Positions 1 through 6,960 of a stretch of DNA of 21,036 bases are shown here, piece after piece; the stretch's first letter is position 1; each line of letters begins with the position of its first letter. The position numbers were made by a program, and so were the translations under genes. The notes under the pieces were generated by a model. It saw only the letters and a program-made list of their open reading frames with translations, did not search any database and was not told the DNA's origin. This stretch comes from Bacillota bacterium (GTDB lineage Bacteria; Bacillota; Clostridia; Oscillospirales; Oscillospiraceae). The stretch spans positions 1-21,036 of the forward strand of contig JAEXWS010000230.1 in NCBI GenBank assembly GCA_023406225.1. The letters run 5' to 3'.

Positions 1-2887
1 GGTCGTTGGCGCTGTCCAGATCGGCCTCGAAGACCCTGCCGTCCAGCCGGACCAGGACCTTCTTCCCGCCCAGGGGCAGGAAACCGGCGTTCTTCACGCT
101 CTCGTCGAAGCCCTCCCGCGTCTGGAACAGAGTGAACTTATCCCGGTAGGGGGCGGAATCGTAGGGGCAGAAGACGGCGCAGTTGCCGCATTCGTTGCAC
201 ATCCGGTCCACATGCAGGATCTCATGCCGCCCGTCGGGGAGTTCCACCACCACGTTGGCCCGGTTGGGGCACACGTCGGCGCAGCACTCGCACACCACGT
301 TGCAGGTGAGGCACCGCTCGCCCTCGCACTTGGCGGACTCGCACAGAACGCCCTTCTTGGCCAGGGCGTCGGCCCGGGAGGCCACGGCCTTGGCGGGGAT
401 GGAGACGGCGTGGACCTGGCCCAGGACTGCGTTGGCAAAGGCCTGGGCGTCCGCGATGCCCTCGACCACTGTGGCGGGGCCGCGCATGGCGTCGCCGCCG
501 GCGTAAACGCCCTCCAGATTCGTCTTGAAGTCGGGGATGCCCTTGGAATCCACGGTGATGCCGTTGGCGGTGAACAGCTCGCTGTCCACCCGCTCGCCCA
601 CGGCGGAAACCACCGTGTCGCAGTCGATGGAGACCAACTCTCCGGTAGGCTCCGGCGAACGGCGGCCGGAGGCGTCCGGATCGCCCAGTTTCATCTTCTC
701 GCACACCAGCTTGCCGTTGGACTGCTCCTTGGGAGCCACCAGCTCCAGGAACTGCACGCCGTCCGCAATGGCGAGCTCCAGCTCCTCCGCGTCGGCGGGC
801 ATGTATTTCTTTGTGCGGCGGTAGACCAGGGTGGAGGACTTCGCGCCCGCCTTGAGGGCGGCCCGCGCGGCGTCCATGGCGGTGTTGCCGCCGCCCACCA
901 CGGCCACATGCCCAAGGGGCACGTCCTTACCGGCCTTTAGGTCTTTCAGCCAGCCGATGACGGGCACCACATTGCCGGGCACGTCCAGCCGTCCGGCCTT
1001 CCACGCGCCCACGGCGAAGAAGATGTGGGTGTAGCCCTGGGCCTTCAGGTCGCTGACGGCGGGGGCGGGGGTGTTCAGCTTCACCTCCACGCCCATTTTG
1101 AACAGCAGCGCCGCGTCCTTATCGATGGCCTCGTCGGAGATGCGGAAGCCGGGGATGACCTGGCGGACCACGCCGCCCAGGACGCCGGATTTTTCAAAGA
1201 TGGTCACGGGAACGCCCGCCCGGCCCAGGAAGTAGGCGGCGGACATGCCGGTGGGGCCGCCGCCGATGACGGCGGCTTTCACGCTGGTATCGGTGGGGGC
1301 GGGGGCCTTTACCTTCGCCATGTAGGCATCGTAACCGCGCTCCGCCGCCACCAGCTTCGTGGCGCGGATATTCACCGGCTCGTCATAGAAGTTGCGGGTG
1401 CACTTCGTCGTGCACCGGTGGGCGCAGATGGTGCCGGTGATAAAGGGCAGGGGGTTCTTCTCGGTGATAAGGCGCAGGGCGGAGGCATATTCGCCCTTGC
1501 GGCAGAGCTCGATGTACTCCGGGATGTCCTGGCCGATGGGGCAGCCGCCCTTGCAGGGCGCGGTGAAGCAGTCCATCAGGGGGACCTTTTCGTAAAGCTT
1601 CCGCCTCGGCAGGGGCTTGACGGCCTTCACATGGTACTTGTCGCTCCGGGCAGAGAGGGCCAGAGCCTCGATGGCTGTGACGTCGACTCCGGTGAAGGGG
1701 GCGAAGTCCATGGCGTCCAGCTTGTCGCCAATCTGGCTGAACCGCTGGTAGCCGCCGGGCTTCAGCTCGGTGGTGGCCATGGTGATGGGCCAGATGCCGC
1801 AGGCAAAGAGTTTGTCGATGTTGAACGCGTCCGCGCCGCCCGCGTAAGAGAGGCGGAGCCTGCCGCCGAACTCCCGGGCCATCTGGGCGGCCATGGTGGT
1901 GGTCAGGGGGAAGAGGCTCTTGCCGGCCATGTACATCTCGCCGCTGGGCAGCTCCCCGGCCTTCACGTCCACGGGGAAGGTGTTGGAGAGCTTGAGGCCG
2001 AATTCCAGACCATGGCGCTCCGCCAGGGCCAGCAGGCGGTGGAACATGGGCACCGCGTCGGCGTACTGGAGGTCCTCTTTGAAATGGTGATCGTCAAAGG
2101 CGATGTAATCGTATCCCATGCCGTCCAGAATGGCGCGGGCGGTCTCATAGCCGAGGATGGTGGGGTTGCACTTGACGAAGGTGTGGAGATGCTTCTTCTC
2201 AATCAGATAGCTGGCGATGCGCTCGATCTCATCCGGCGGACAGCCGTGGAGCGTGGAGACGGTCACACTGCGGGAGACATGGGGGGTGATGGCGTCGATA
2301 TAGGCGCTCTCACCGGGGAAGAACTCCTTGAGGACCTGGATGCACTCCCGGAAAATAGGCGTGGAGGAGGCGTCCGCCATGCCGTTTAGGAATTTGTCGA
2401 TTTTCTCCGTCTGCACGCCCGCCAGGTCATAGCCCACGGACATGTTGAAAACGAAGCCGTTTGGATCGCCCAGGCCGTAGACCTTCGCCATGATCTTCAG
2501 GGCGCACCAGGCCTTCACATACTCCTCAAAGGCCTGCTGGACATACAGCTCCGTGGACCACTCGCAGTTATAGCACTCGTCCTCCGCCAGGATGCAGGGC
2601 TTGTTGACGCAGGCGGCCAGCTCCGCGCCGTCCATCTTCTGGACGGTTTTCAGCTCAAAGAACCGGGCGCCGCCGAAGTAGCCGGCGATGATGTTCTGGG
2701 CAAGCTGGGTGGCGGGGCCCGCGGCGGGGCCGAAGGCGGTTTCGATGGTCTCGCCGAAAATGGGCAGTTTTTTCACGCCCGCCTTGTAGGGGCGGTGCAC
2801 GCCGAACACGGAGCCGTCCCGCTGGTATTCGGTGGTGATCCAGGTCATCAATTCCCGGAAGGGAATGGGGGTCATCAGTTCAGACAT
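1..2887 (-). CDS. ygfK: YgfK-like Fe-S/flavin oxidoreductase (putative selenate reductase subunit), 3' end outside window
   Basis: 962 codons are visible and the frame is still open at the window edge; the E. coli homologue is about 1030 residues, so roughly the last 70 are missing. The ATG at 2887 follows a strong GAGGAGGA site. Layout seen: an N-terminal region to about residue 430 resembling the dihydroorotate dehydrogenase-like barrel of the family; a GltD-like Cys cluster (CTAPCKGGCP near 441, then CAHRCTTKC); an FAD-binding GGGPTGMSAAY near 540; an NAD(P)-binding GGGNTAMDAA near 658; and two C-terminal ferredoxin-type clusters (CNVVCECCADVCP near 865, CNECGNCAVFCP near 895). This is an electron-transfer flavoprotein of the glutamate synthase small-subunit type. 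The selenate reductase name comes from E. coli genetics. Pairing with ssnA matches the gene set associated with anaerobic uric acid/purine degradation, so an electron-carrier role for a molybdenum hydroxylase is the likelier job (inference). Confidence 0.93.
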   Translation of the reverse strand, partial: MSELMTPIPFRELMTWITTEYQRDGSVFGVHRPYKAGVKKLPIFGETIETAFGPAAGPATQLAQNIIAGYFGGARFFELKTVQKMDGAELAACVNKPCILAEDECYNCEWSTELYVQQAFEEYVKAWCALKIMAKVYGLGDPNGFVFNMSVGYDLAGVQTEKIDKFLNGMADASSTPIFRECIQVLKEFFPGESAYIDAITPHVSRSVTVSTLHGCPPDEIERIASYLIEKKHLHTFVKCNPTILGYETARAILDGMGYDYIAFDDHHFKEDLQYADAVPMFHRLLALAERHGLEFGLKLSNTFPVDVKAGELPSGEMYMAGKSLFPLTTTMAAQMAREFGGRLRLSYAGGADAFNIDKLFACGIWPITMATTELKPGGYQRFSQIGDKLDAMDFAPFTGVDVTAIEALALSARSDKYHVKAVKPLPRRKLYEKVPLMDCFTAPCKGGCPIGQDIPEYIELCRKGEYASALRLITEKNPLPFITGTICAHRCTTKCTRNFYDEPVNIRATKLVAAERGYDAYMAKVKAPAPTDTSVKAAVIGGGPTGMSAAYFLGRAGVPVTIFEKSGVLGGVVRQVIPGFRISDEAIDKDAALLFKMGVEVKLNTPAPAVSDLKAQGYTHIFFAVGAWKAGRLDVPGNVVPVIGWLKDLKAGKDVPLGHVAVVGGGNTAMDAARAALKAGAKSSTLVYRRTKKYMPADAEELELAIADGVQFLELVAPKEQSNGKLVCEKMKLGDPDASGRRSPEPTGELVSIDCDTVVSAVGERVDSELFTANGITVDSKGIPDFKTNLEGVYAGGDAMRGPATVVEGIADAQAFANAVLGQVHAVSIPAKAVASRADALAKKGVLCESAKCEGERCLTCNVVCECCADVCPNRANVVVELPDGRHEILHVDRMCNECGNCAVFCPYDSAPYRDKFTLFQTREGFDESVKNAGFLPLGGKKVLVRLDGRVFEADLDSAND

Positions 2888-2922
2888 ATATGGTTCCTCC
2901 TCAAAATACTTCGCATTCCTCC

Positions 2923-3118
2923 CCGCGCCCGCGGGCGCGGAGAAAGGGGCCTGGGGGAACCATGGGTTCCTCCAGTTCTTCGCCTCCGGCGAAAGAAGAA
3001 ATTGAAATCATTTTCGGCAGAGCGTGTACCTGCCGAAAATTCCCCGGCCCGCGCGTCCGGGGGACGCGCTCACCAGTCCGCGGACGGGTGGGGGAATCCA
3101 AAGGGGGGACGAGGTCCC
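2923..3118 (-). repeat. Multi-hairpin intergenic element, copy 1 (between ssnA and ygfK)
   Basis: Almost the whole ssnA-ygfK gap is inverted repeats. In plus coordinates they are: a perfect 18-bp palindrome 2923-2940; GGAACC/GGTTCC with a 3-nt loop 2956-2970; TTCGCC/GGCGAA with a 3-nt loop 2979-2993; an 11-bp perfect stem 3010-3020/3030-3040 with a 9-nt loop; GCGCGTCC/GGACGCGC with a 3-nt loop 3051-3069; a palindromic GTCCGCGGAC inside a longer imperfect stem 3071-3090; and GGGAC/GTCCC 3106-3118. Read on the minus strand, the 44 bp at 3007-3050 align without gaps to 19509-19552 at 35/44 identity. The hairpin order also matches that second copy. The element starts 4 bp after the ssnA stop and ends about 20 bp before the ygfK ribosome binding site, so it is transcribed with both genes. 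It could modulate mRNA stability or the expression ratio; no protein is apparent in it. Confidence 0.8.
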
Positions 3119-3122
3119 TGCT

Positions 3123-4466
3123 TTAATACGCACAGTGGTTCAGCGTGCCCCAGAGCTTTTTGGAGACCTCCAGAATCTCCGCGTTCACGGCGGCCTCGTC
3201 GATGTTCACCAGCTCCCGGTCCCGCATCAGGATTTTGCCGTTGATCATGGTGGTCTGGCACAGGCGGCCCGTCATACCGAAGAGCATGTGGCCGTCTATG
3301 TTGGCGTCGCTGAAGGGGGTGTAGGGCCGGTAGTCCATCACGATCACGTCCGCCGCCGCGCCGGGCTTCAAAACGCCCAGAGTGGGGAAGCCCGCCCGGG
3401 CCGCCATTTTGGCGTTGTTCCGGAAGAGCATATCCGTCACCTCGCACCAGCCCACATTCGGCATGCAGGCGTTGTGCCGCTGGGCGCACAGGGCCACCTT
3501 GAGGGATTCCAGCATGTCGTTGGTGTAGGCGTCGGTGCCCATGCCGATGAGGATGCCTTTTTGATAGAGCTGGAGCACCGGGGAGATGCCCACCGCGTTA
3601 CCCATATTGCTCTCGGGGTTGTTTACGCACATGGTGTCCGTCGCCTTGATGATGTCCATCTCGGCGCTGTTCACATGGATGCAGTGGCCGAGGATGGTCT
3701 TCTCGCCCAGGATGCCGTGGTCCTGAAGCCGCTGGACGGGACGGCGGCCGTAGTTCTGGAGGCTGTCGTACACGTCGTTCATGCCCTCGGACACGTGGAT
3801 GTGGAAGCCCACCCGACCGTTGTTGGCTGCGGTCATCCGCTCAAAGGTGCCGTCGGAGATGGTGAAGAGGGCGTGGCCTCCGAACATGGCCTTGAGCATG
3901 TCGCTGGGATGGCTCTCGCAGTAGTCGATGAAATCCTTGTTTTCCTGGACGGACTGGAGGGATTTCTCCTCTCCGTCCCGGTCGCTGACCTCATAGCAGA
4001 GGCTGGCCCGCATGCCCATCTCCTGGGTGACCTCAGCGATCTTCATCAACGAGCCGGGGATCTCGCAGAAGGAGGCGTGGTGGTCGAAGATGGTGGTGAC
4101 GCCCTGCTTGATGGAGTCCATCACCAGGGCCTGAGCGGAGGCGCGGGTGGCCGCCAGGTCCAGGTGCCGGTCGATGTACCACCACTGGCCGTCCAGCACC
4201 TCGTAAAAATTGGTGGGGTTGAAGCCGTTGATGGAGAGGCCCCGGGCCAGGGCGGAGTAGATATGGGTGTGGGCGTTGATGAGGCCGGGCATGATGACGC
4301 CGCCCCTGGCGTCCACAAATTCCGCGTCCGGGTACTGGGCCTTCAGGTCCGCCGTTCTGCCGACGGCCACGATCCTGCCGCCGTCCGTGACCACGCCGCC
4401 GTCGGGGAGATATCCCGCACCGTCGGGGTCCCGGGTGATGACTTTGCCGTTTGCAAGTAAGATCAT
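3123..4466 (-). CDS. ssnA: SsnA-type putative aminohydrolase (amidohydrolase superfamily)
   Basis: 447 residues, full length for the family. The ATG at 4466 is preceded by AAGGAGGT. Metal-site motifs of the amidohydrolase/cytosine deaminase-like superfamily are present: HTH at 66-68 (GLINAHTHIYS), His224 in FHIHVSEG, His261 in GHCIH, and Asp312 in GMGTDAYTND. The N-terminal small beta domain begins MILLANGKVITRD. The enzyme is predicted cytosolic, hydrolysing a C-N bond of a cyclic or amidine substrate with one or two metal ions; the exact substrate is not settled. ssnA with ygfK, xanthine dehydrogenase and ygeX/ygeY/ygeW-type genes is reported as a conserved anaerobic purine/uric acid degradation set, and ygfK lies directly downstream here. 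Only two members of that set are visible in the window; others may lie beyond position 1. Confidence 0.93.
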   Translation of the reverse strand: MILLANGKVITRDPDGAGYLPDGGVVTDGGRIVAVGRTADLKAQYPDAEFVDARGGVIMPGLINAHTHIYSALARGLSINGFNPTNFYEVLDGQWWYIDRHLDLAATRASAQALVMDSIKQGVTTIFDHHASFCEIPGSLMKIAEVTQEMGMRASLCYEVSDRDGEEKSLQSVQENKDFIDYCESHPSDMLKAMFGGHALFTISDGTFERMTAANNGRVGFHIHVSEGMNDVYDSLQNYGRRPVQRLQDHGILGEKTILGHCIHVNSAEMDIIKATDTMCVNNPESNMGNAVGISPVLQLYQKGILIGMGTDAYTNDMLESLKVALCAQRHNACMPNVGWCEVTDMLFRNNAKMAARAGFPTLGVLKPGAAADVIVMDYRPYTPFSDANIDGHMLFGMTGRLCQTTMINGKILMRDRELVNIDEAAVNAEILEVSKKLWGTLNHCAY

Positions 4467-4495
4467 ATGAAAAACCTCCTTGTGTCGTTTTTTGG

Positions 4496-4598
4496 AAAAA
4501 GAAAAGGCGCTCCAAACCGGCTTTGGTTTGAAACACCCATCAAAAAGGAATGATAGGTGTCAGCCCGTGCGCGAAGCACTTCCTTCCAGCTATCATTC
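4496..4598 (-). promoter_or_regulatory. Structured ssnA mRNA leader with two hairpins, each followed by a U-rich run
   Basis: The leader lies between the ssnA promoter and start (about 140 nt). On the minus strand a perfect 9-bp helix (4590-4598 with 4548-4556) encloses 33 nt, which contain a small GUGC/GCAC hairpin (4567-4579). The helix is followed by a U5 run (4542-4546). A second stem, CAAACC/GGTTTG (4513-4530), is followed, after about seven nucleotides, by a U-rich run (4496-4505). This layout fits transcription attenuation or a ligand-sensing RNA. It does not match the purine riboswitch consensus as I know it. Function is inferred only from structure and position. Confidence 0.45.
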
Positions 4599-4613
4599 TT
4601 TGCTTGTACTTGT

Positions 4614-4642
4614 ATTGTAGCGGATGGCATGCTGAAATGCAA
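4614..4642 (-). promoter_or_regulatory. Sigma-A-type promoter for ssnA-ygfK
   Basis: On the minus strand TTGCAT (4637-4642) and TACAAT (4614-4619) are separated by 17 bp. This is close to the sigma-70/sigma-A consensus and lies about 150 bp upstream of the ssnA ATG. The expected transcription start is near 4607, giving a long leader. Confidence 0.7.
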
Positions 4643-4749
4643 GAAGGGGAACTGAAAAATTTTTAGCCACATTTTGTATATTTTGCCGGGAGGCGGCGCG
4701 GTCCTGCGGTTTGACCCGGGGCGATCGCTGCCTGAGCGGGGAAAACGGA

Positions 4750-4777
4750 CCGCGGGGATGCGACGGCATCCCCGCGG
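4750..4777. other. Perfect 12-bp inverted repeat between the divergent ssnA and symporter promoters
   Basis: CCGCGGGGATGC at 4750-4761 pairs fully with 4766-4777 across a GACG loop. On the plus side it is followed by ATTTT and on the minus side by a weak CGTTTT. It sits upstream of both divergent promoters, so it may be a bidirectional insulator or terminator or a protein site. It contains no gene. Confidence 0.5.
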
Positions 4778-4809
4778 ATTTTGCATCTTCGGAAAAAGAG
4801 CGATGTGAA

Positions 4810-4839
4810 TTGACAAAAAGGTGTGGACTCTGGTATGCT
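4810..4839 (+). promoter_or_regulatory. Promoter for the AGCS symporter gene
   Basis: TTGACA (4810-4815) and TATGCT (4834-4839) are separated by 18 bp. The predicted start is near 4846, leaving a leader of about 30 nt before the ribosome binding site GGGAGGAAA and the ATG at 4878. That is too short for a riboswitch. Confidence 0.65.
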
Positions 4840-4877
4840 TGTACCGTCATAAAAACAAATGGGGAGGAAAATGTTTC

Positions 4878-6284
4878 ATGTTGGGAGACATGATCGGCCT
4901 GCTGAGCAGTTGGCTGTACACGTATATTCTGGTCGTCCTGCTCATCGCGGCGGGACTGTATTTCACGCTGCGCACGCGTTTCGTCCAATTCCGCATGGTG
5001 CGGGAGGCCGTTCGGGTAGTGGGAGAGCGGCCGGAGCGGGAAGGGGCCGTGTCCTCCTTCCAGGCGCTGATGGTGTCCACGGCCTCCCGGGTGGGGACTG
5101 GAAACATCGTGGGCATCTCCATCGCCATCTGCCTGGGCGGCTATGGCGCGGTGCTCTGGATGTGGATCATCGCCATCATCGGCGGGGCCTCCGCTTTCAT
5201 CGAATCCACGCTGGCCCAGATCTACAAGCGCCGGGACCCGGTCACGGGTGAGAGCTACGGCGGGCCCTCCTATTATATTGAGGCCGCCCTCCACAGCCGC
5301 CCTCTGGCGGTGGTGTTCGCCGTGACGCTGATCGTCACGTACGCCGGAGGCTTCAATATGGTGGCCTCCTACAATTTGCAGTCCACCTTTGCCGGCTACG
5401 GGTTCTATGACCCGGAGCTGTCGCCCTGGATCATCGGCGCGGTCCTGGCGCTGGTGGTGGGGTACTGCATCATGGGAGGCGGCAGGCGGATCATGAAGGT
5501 CACCTCCGTATTGGTGCCCTTCATGGGAGGATTGTACGTACTGGTGTCCCTCGTGGTGGTGGTCACGCATCTGGGCCTCCTGCCCCAGGTGCTGAGCCGT
5601 ATTTTCACCGAGGCGTTTGATTTCCGGGCCATCTTCGCGGGCTTCACCGGCTCCGCCATGATGCACGGCATCAAGCGCGGCCTGTTTTCCAACGAGGCGG
5701 GCGTTGGCTCCGCCCCCAACGCGGCCGCTTCCGCCAATGTGAGCCATCCGGTGAAGCAGGGGCTGGTCCAGATGCTCTCCGTGTTCATCGATACCCTGCT
5801 GGTGTGTACGGCCACCGCCTTTATGCTGCTGTGCTCCGGCGTGGAGCCGGAGGCCGCCCTCCAGGGCGCGCCCTATGTCCAGACGGCGCTGCATAGCGTC
5901 TTTGGGACCGCGGGACCTATTTTCATCACGGCGGCCATGGTGCTGTTCGCCTTTACTACGCTGATCGGGAACCTCTATTATGTGGACAACGCCCTGAGCT
6001 ATATTTTTCGGCGCGTCCCGCCGAAGTCCTTCATGGTGTGCTTTCGGGTCGCGGCGATGGCGGTGGTGTTCATCGGCGCGGGGCAGAGCGTCCAGCTTGT
6101 GTGGGACCTGGCCGATGTTCTGATGGGGCTGATGGCCCTCATCAACCTGCCGGTGATCGTCATTCTGGCCCGCCCGGCCCTGGCGGCGCTGCGGAACTAT
6201 GCCGACCAGCGCAAGGCGGGGAAAAATCCGGTATTTCGCGCCCGGGACATCGGACTGGAGGATGGGACGGAGTATTGGAATTAG
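4878..6284 (+). CDS. Sodium:alanine/glycine symporter (AGCS family)
   Basis: 468 residues of strongly hydrophobic sequence with about ten or eleven membrane segments, the normal family size. AGCS signatures are visible: RVGTGNIVGIS at 71-81, a GGPSYYIE stretch near 128-135, and FSNEAGVGSAPNAAASANVSHP near 270-290. Such proteins import alanine, glycine or related small neutral amino acids with Na+. I chose the ATG at 4878 because a good GGGAGGA site precedes it; the longer in-frame GTG at 4821 falls inside the promoter. The gene is divergent from ssnA and is monocistronic: its own promoter lies just upstream and a strong terminator just downstream. The substrate cannot be told from sequence alone. 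A sodium-motive force from the predicted Na+ V-ATPase at the right end of the window could drive it (inference). Confidence 0.95.
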   Translation: MLGDMIGLLSSWLYTYILVVLLIAAGLYFTLRTRFVQFRMVREAVRVVGERPEREGAVSSFQALMVSTASRVGTGNIVGISIAICLGGYGAVLWMWIIAIIGGASAFIESTLAQIYKRRDPVTGESYGGPSYYIEAALHSRPLAVVFAVTLIVTYAGGFNMVASYNLQSTFAGYGFYDPELSPWIIGAVLALVVGYCIMGGGRRIMKVTSVLVPFMGGLYVLVSLVVVVTHLGLLPQVLSRIFTEAFDFRAIFAGFTGSAMMHGIKRGLFSNEAGVGSAPNAAASANVSHPVKQGLVQMLSVFIDTLLVCTATAFMLLCSGVEPEAALQGAPYVQTALHSVFGTAGPIFITAAMVLFAFTTLIGNLYYVDNALSYIFRRVPPKSFMVCFRVAAMAVVFIGAGQSVQLVWDLADVLMGLMALINLPVIVILARPALAALRNYADQRKAGKNPVFRARDIGLEDGTEYWN

Positions 6285-6340
6285 CGTTTTCTCCGGGCCT
6301 GCGCGGATCGTGGGAAGGGTGCCGAAAAGACATGATGAGA

Positions 6341-6373
6341 AAGCCCGCCGGAAGCTTCCGGCGGGCTTTTTTA
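6341..6373 (+). terminator. Intrinsic terminator of the symporter gene
   Basis: A perfect 28-bp palindrome (6341-6368; arms AAGCCCGCCGGAAG and its complement) runs into six T residues. It lies 57 bp past the symporter stop. Confidence 0.93.
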
Positions 6374-6399
6374 TGTTCTGGGCGCCACACTGATTTTTT

Positions 6400-6830
6400 T
6401 GAAATATGCTGTATTGTTATCCTTATCAAAGAGCCGGATAAATACCCTGGTTACGTAATCGCTTCCATGATAATTTTTGTACTGGTTTACGGAATAGGAG
6501 CAATTATTTTAGGAAAAGACATTAATAAAATTACCGATAGAAACTATATCGTTGGATTTTTCTCTGCAATTGTATCAATGACAGCGCTCATTATGTCCAT
6601 TGTTTCTGTTAGCCAACGACTAGGCATTTTATTCCCTGCCCACCGTTCCCAAAAATCCGATGACGTCCCATTGAGCAAAAGACATATATCCAGTAACATG
6701 GCGAAATGAGGCGTTTGACAATATTGGGTATAGTGTTTGTCTTTCAGAAAGGCGAACAGGTTATGAGTCTGAGATGCTAGAATTGGTTATCCCCTTTTGT
6801 CGTGAGTTTAGAGAAAGCACAGTGCCTTGC
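6400..6830 (+). pseudogene. AT-rich, frameshifted remnant of a small membrane protein gene
   Basis: Base composition drops sharply from its GC-rich neighbours. One frame gives a two-helix membrane stretch (ATG at 6467, MIIFVLVYGIGAIILGKDIN, then NYIVGFFSAIVSMTALIMSI) ending at 6709. Just before that stop a second frame becomes protein-like from about 6675 (DIYPVTWRNEAFDNIGYSV, then YESEMLELVIPFCREF) with no ribosome binding site or start of its own. Joining the two frames by a single indel near 6670-6680 gives a continuous protein of about 120 residues. No start with a credible ribosome binding site exists upstream. I do not recognise the family. It looks like a decayed, probably horizontally acquired gene; a living 80-residue protein from 6467 is a less likely alternative. 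Confidence 0.5.
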
Positions 6831-6888
6831 GCCGGTCAGACCGCGAACGAGATATCGCTGCATCTATCCGGGAAACAGCGTCAGCGCG

Positions 6889-6925
6889 AAACGGCGGCGG
6901 GCACAGCCCGCCGCCGTTTGTTTCC
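6889..6925. terminator. Terminator hairpin between the gene remnant and the ABC permease gene
   Basis: AAACGGCGGCGGG at 6889-6901 pairs perfectly with 6907-6919 around CACAG. T-rich bases follow on the plus side (TTTGTTTCC) and a short TTT on the minus side. It probably ends the minus-strand permease transcript, whose stop is at 6961, and may act in both directions. Confidence 0.65.
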
Positions 6926-6960
6926 TTCCCTTTGGAGTCGTTATCATCCTGGGATGGGGT

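Noticed and set aside
1025..2389. 454-codon open frame on the plus strand
   Set aside because: It lies antisense to ygfK, whose motifs are clear. Its Gly/Ala/Val/His-rich, low-complexity translation is typical of the opposite strand of GC-rich genes.
3024..4460. 478-codon open frame on the plus strand
   Set aside because: Antisense to ssnA and composed of a biased shadow sequence with no recognisable motif.
4496..4598. Canonical purine riboswitch in the ssnA leader
   Set aside because: The conserved three-way junction with paired loops is not recognisable; only the general helix-plus-U-run layout is seen.
4840..4877. Glycine riboswitch upstream of the AGCS symporter
   Set aside because: These transporters often have one, but the leader here is only about 30 nt and has no aptamer structure.
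4593..5894. 433-codon open frame on the minus strand
   Set aside because: Runs antisense through the symporter and across its promoter; low-complexity shadow.
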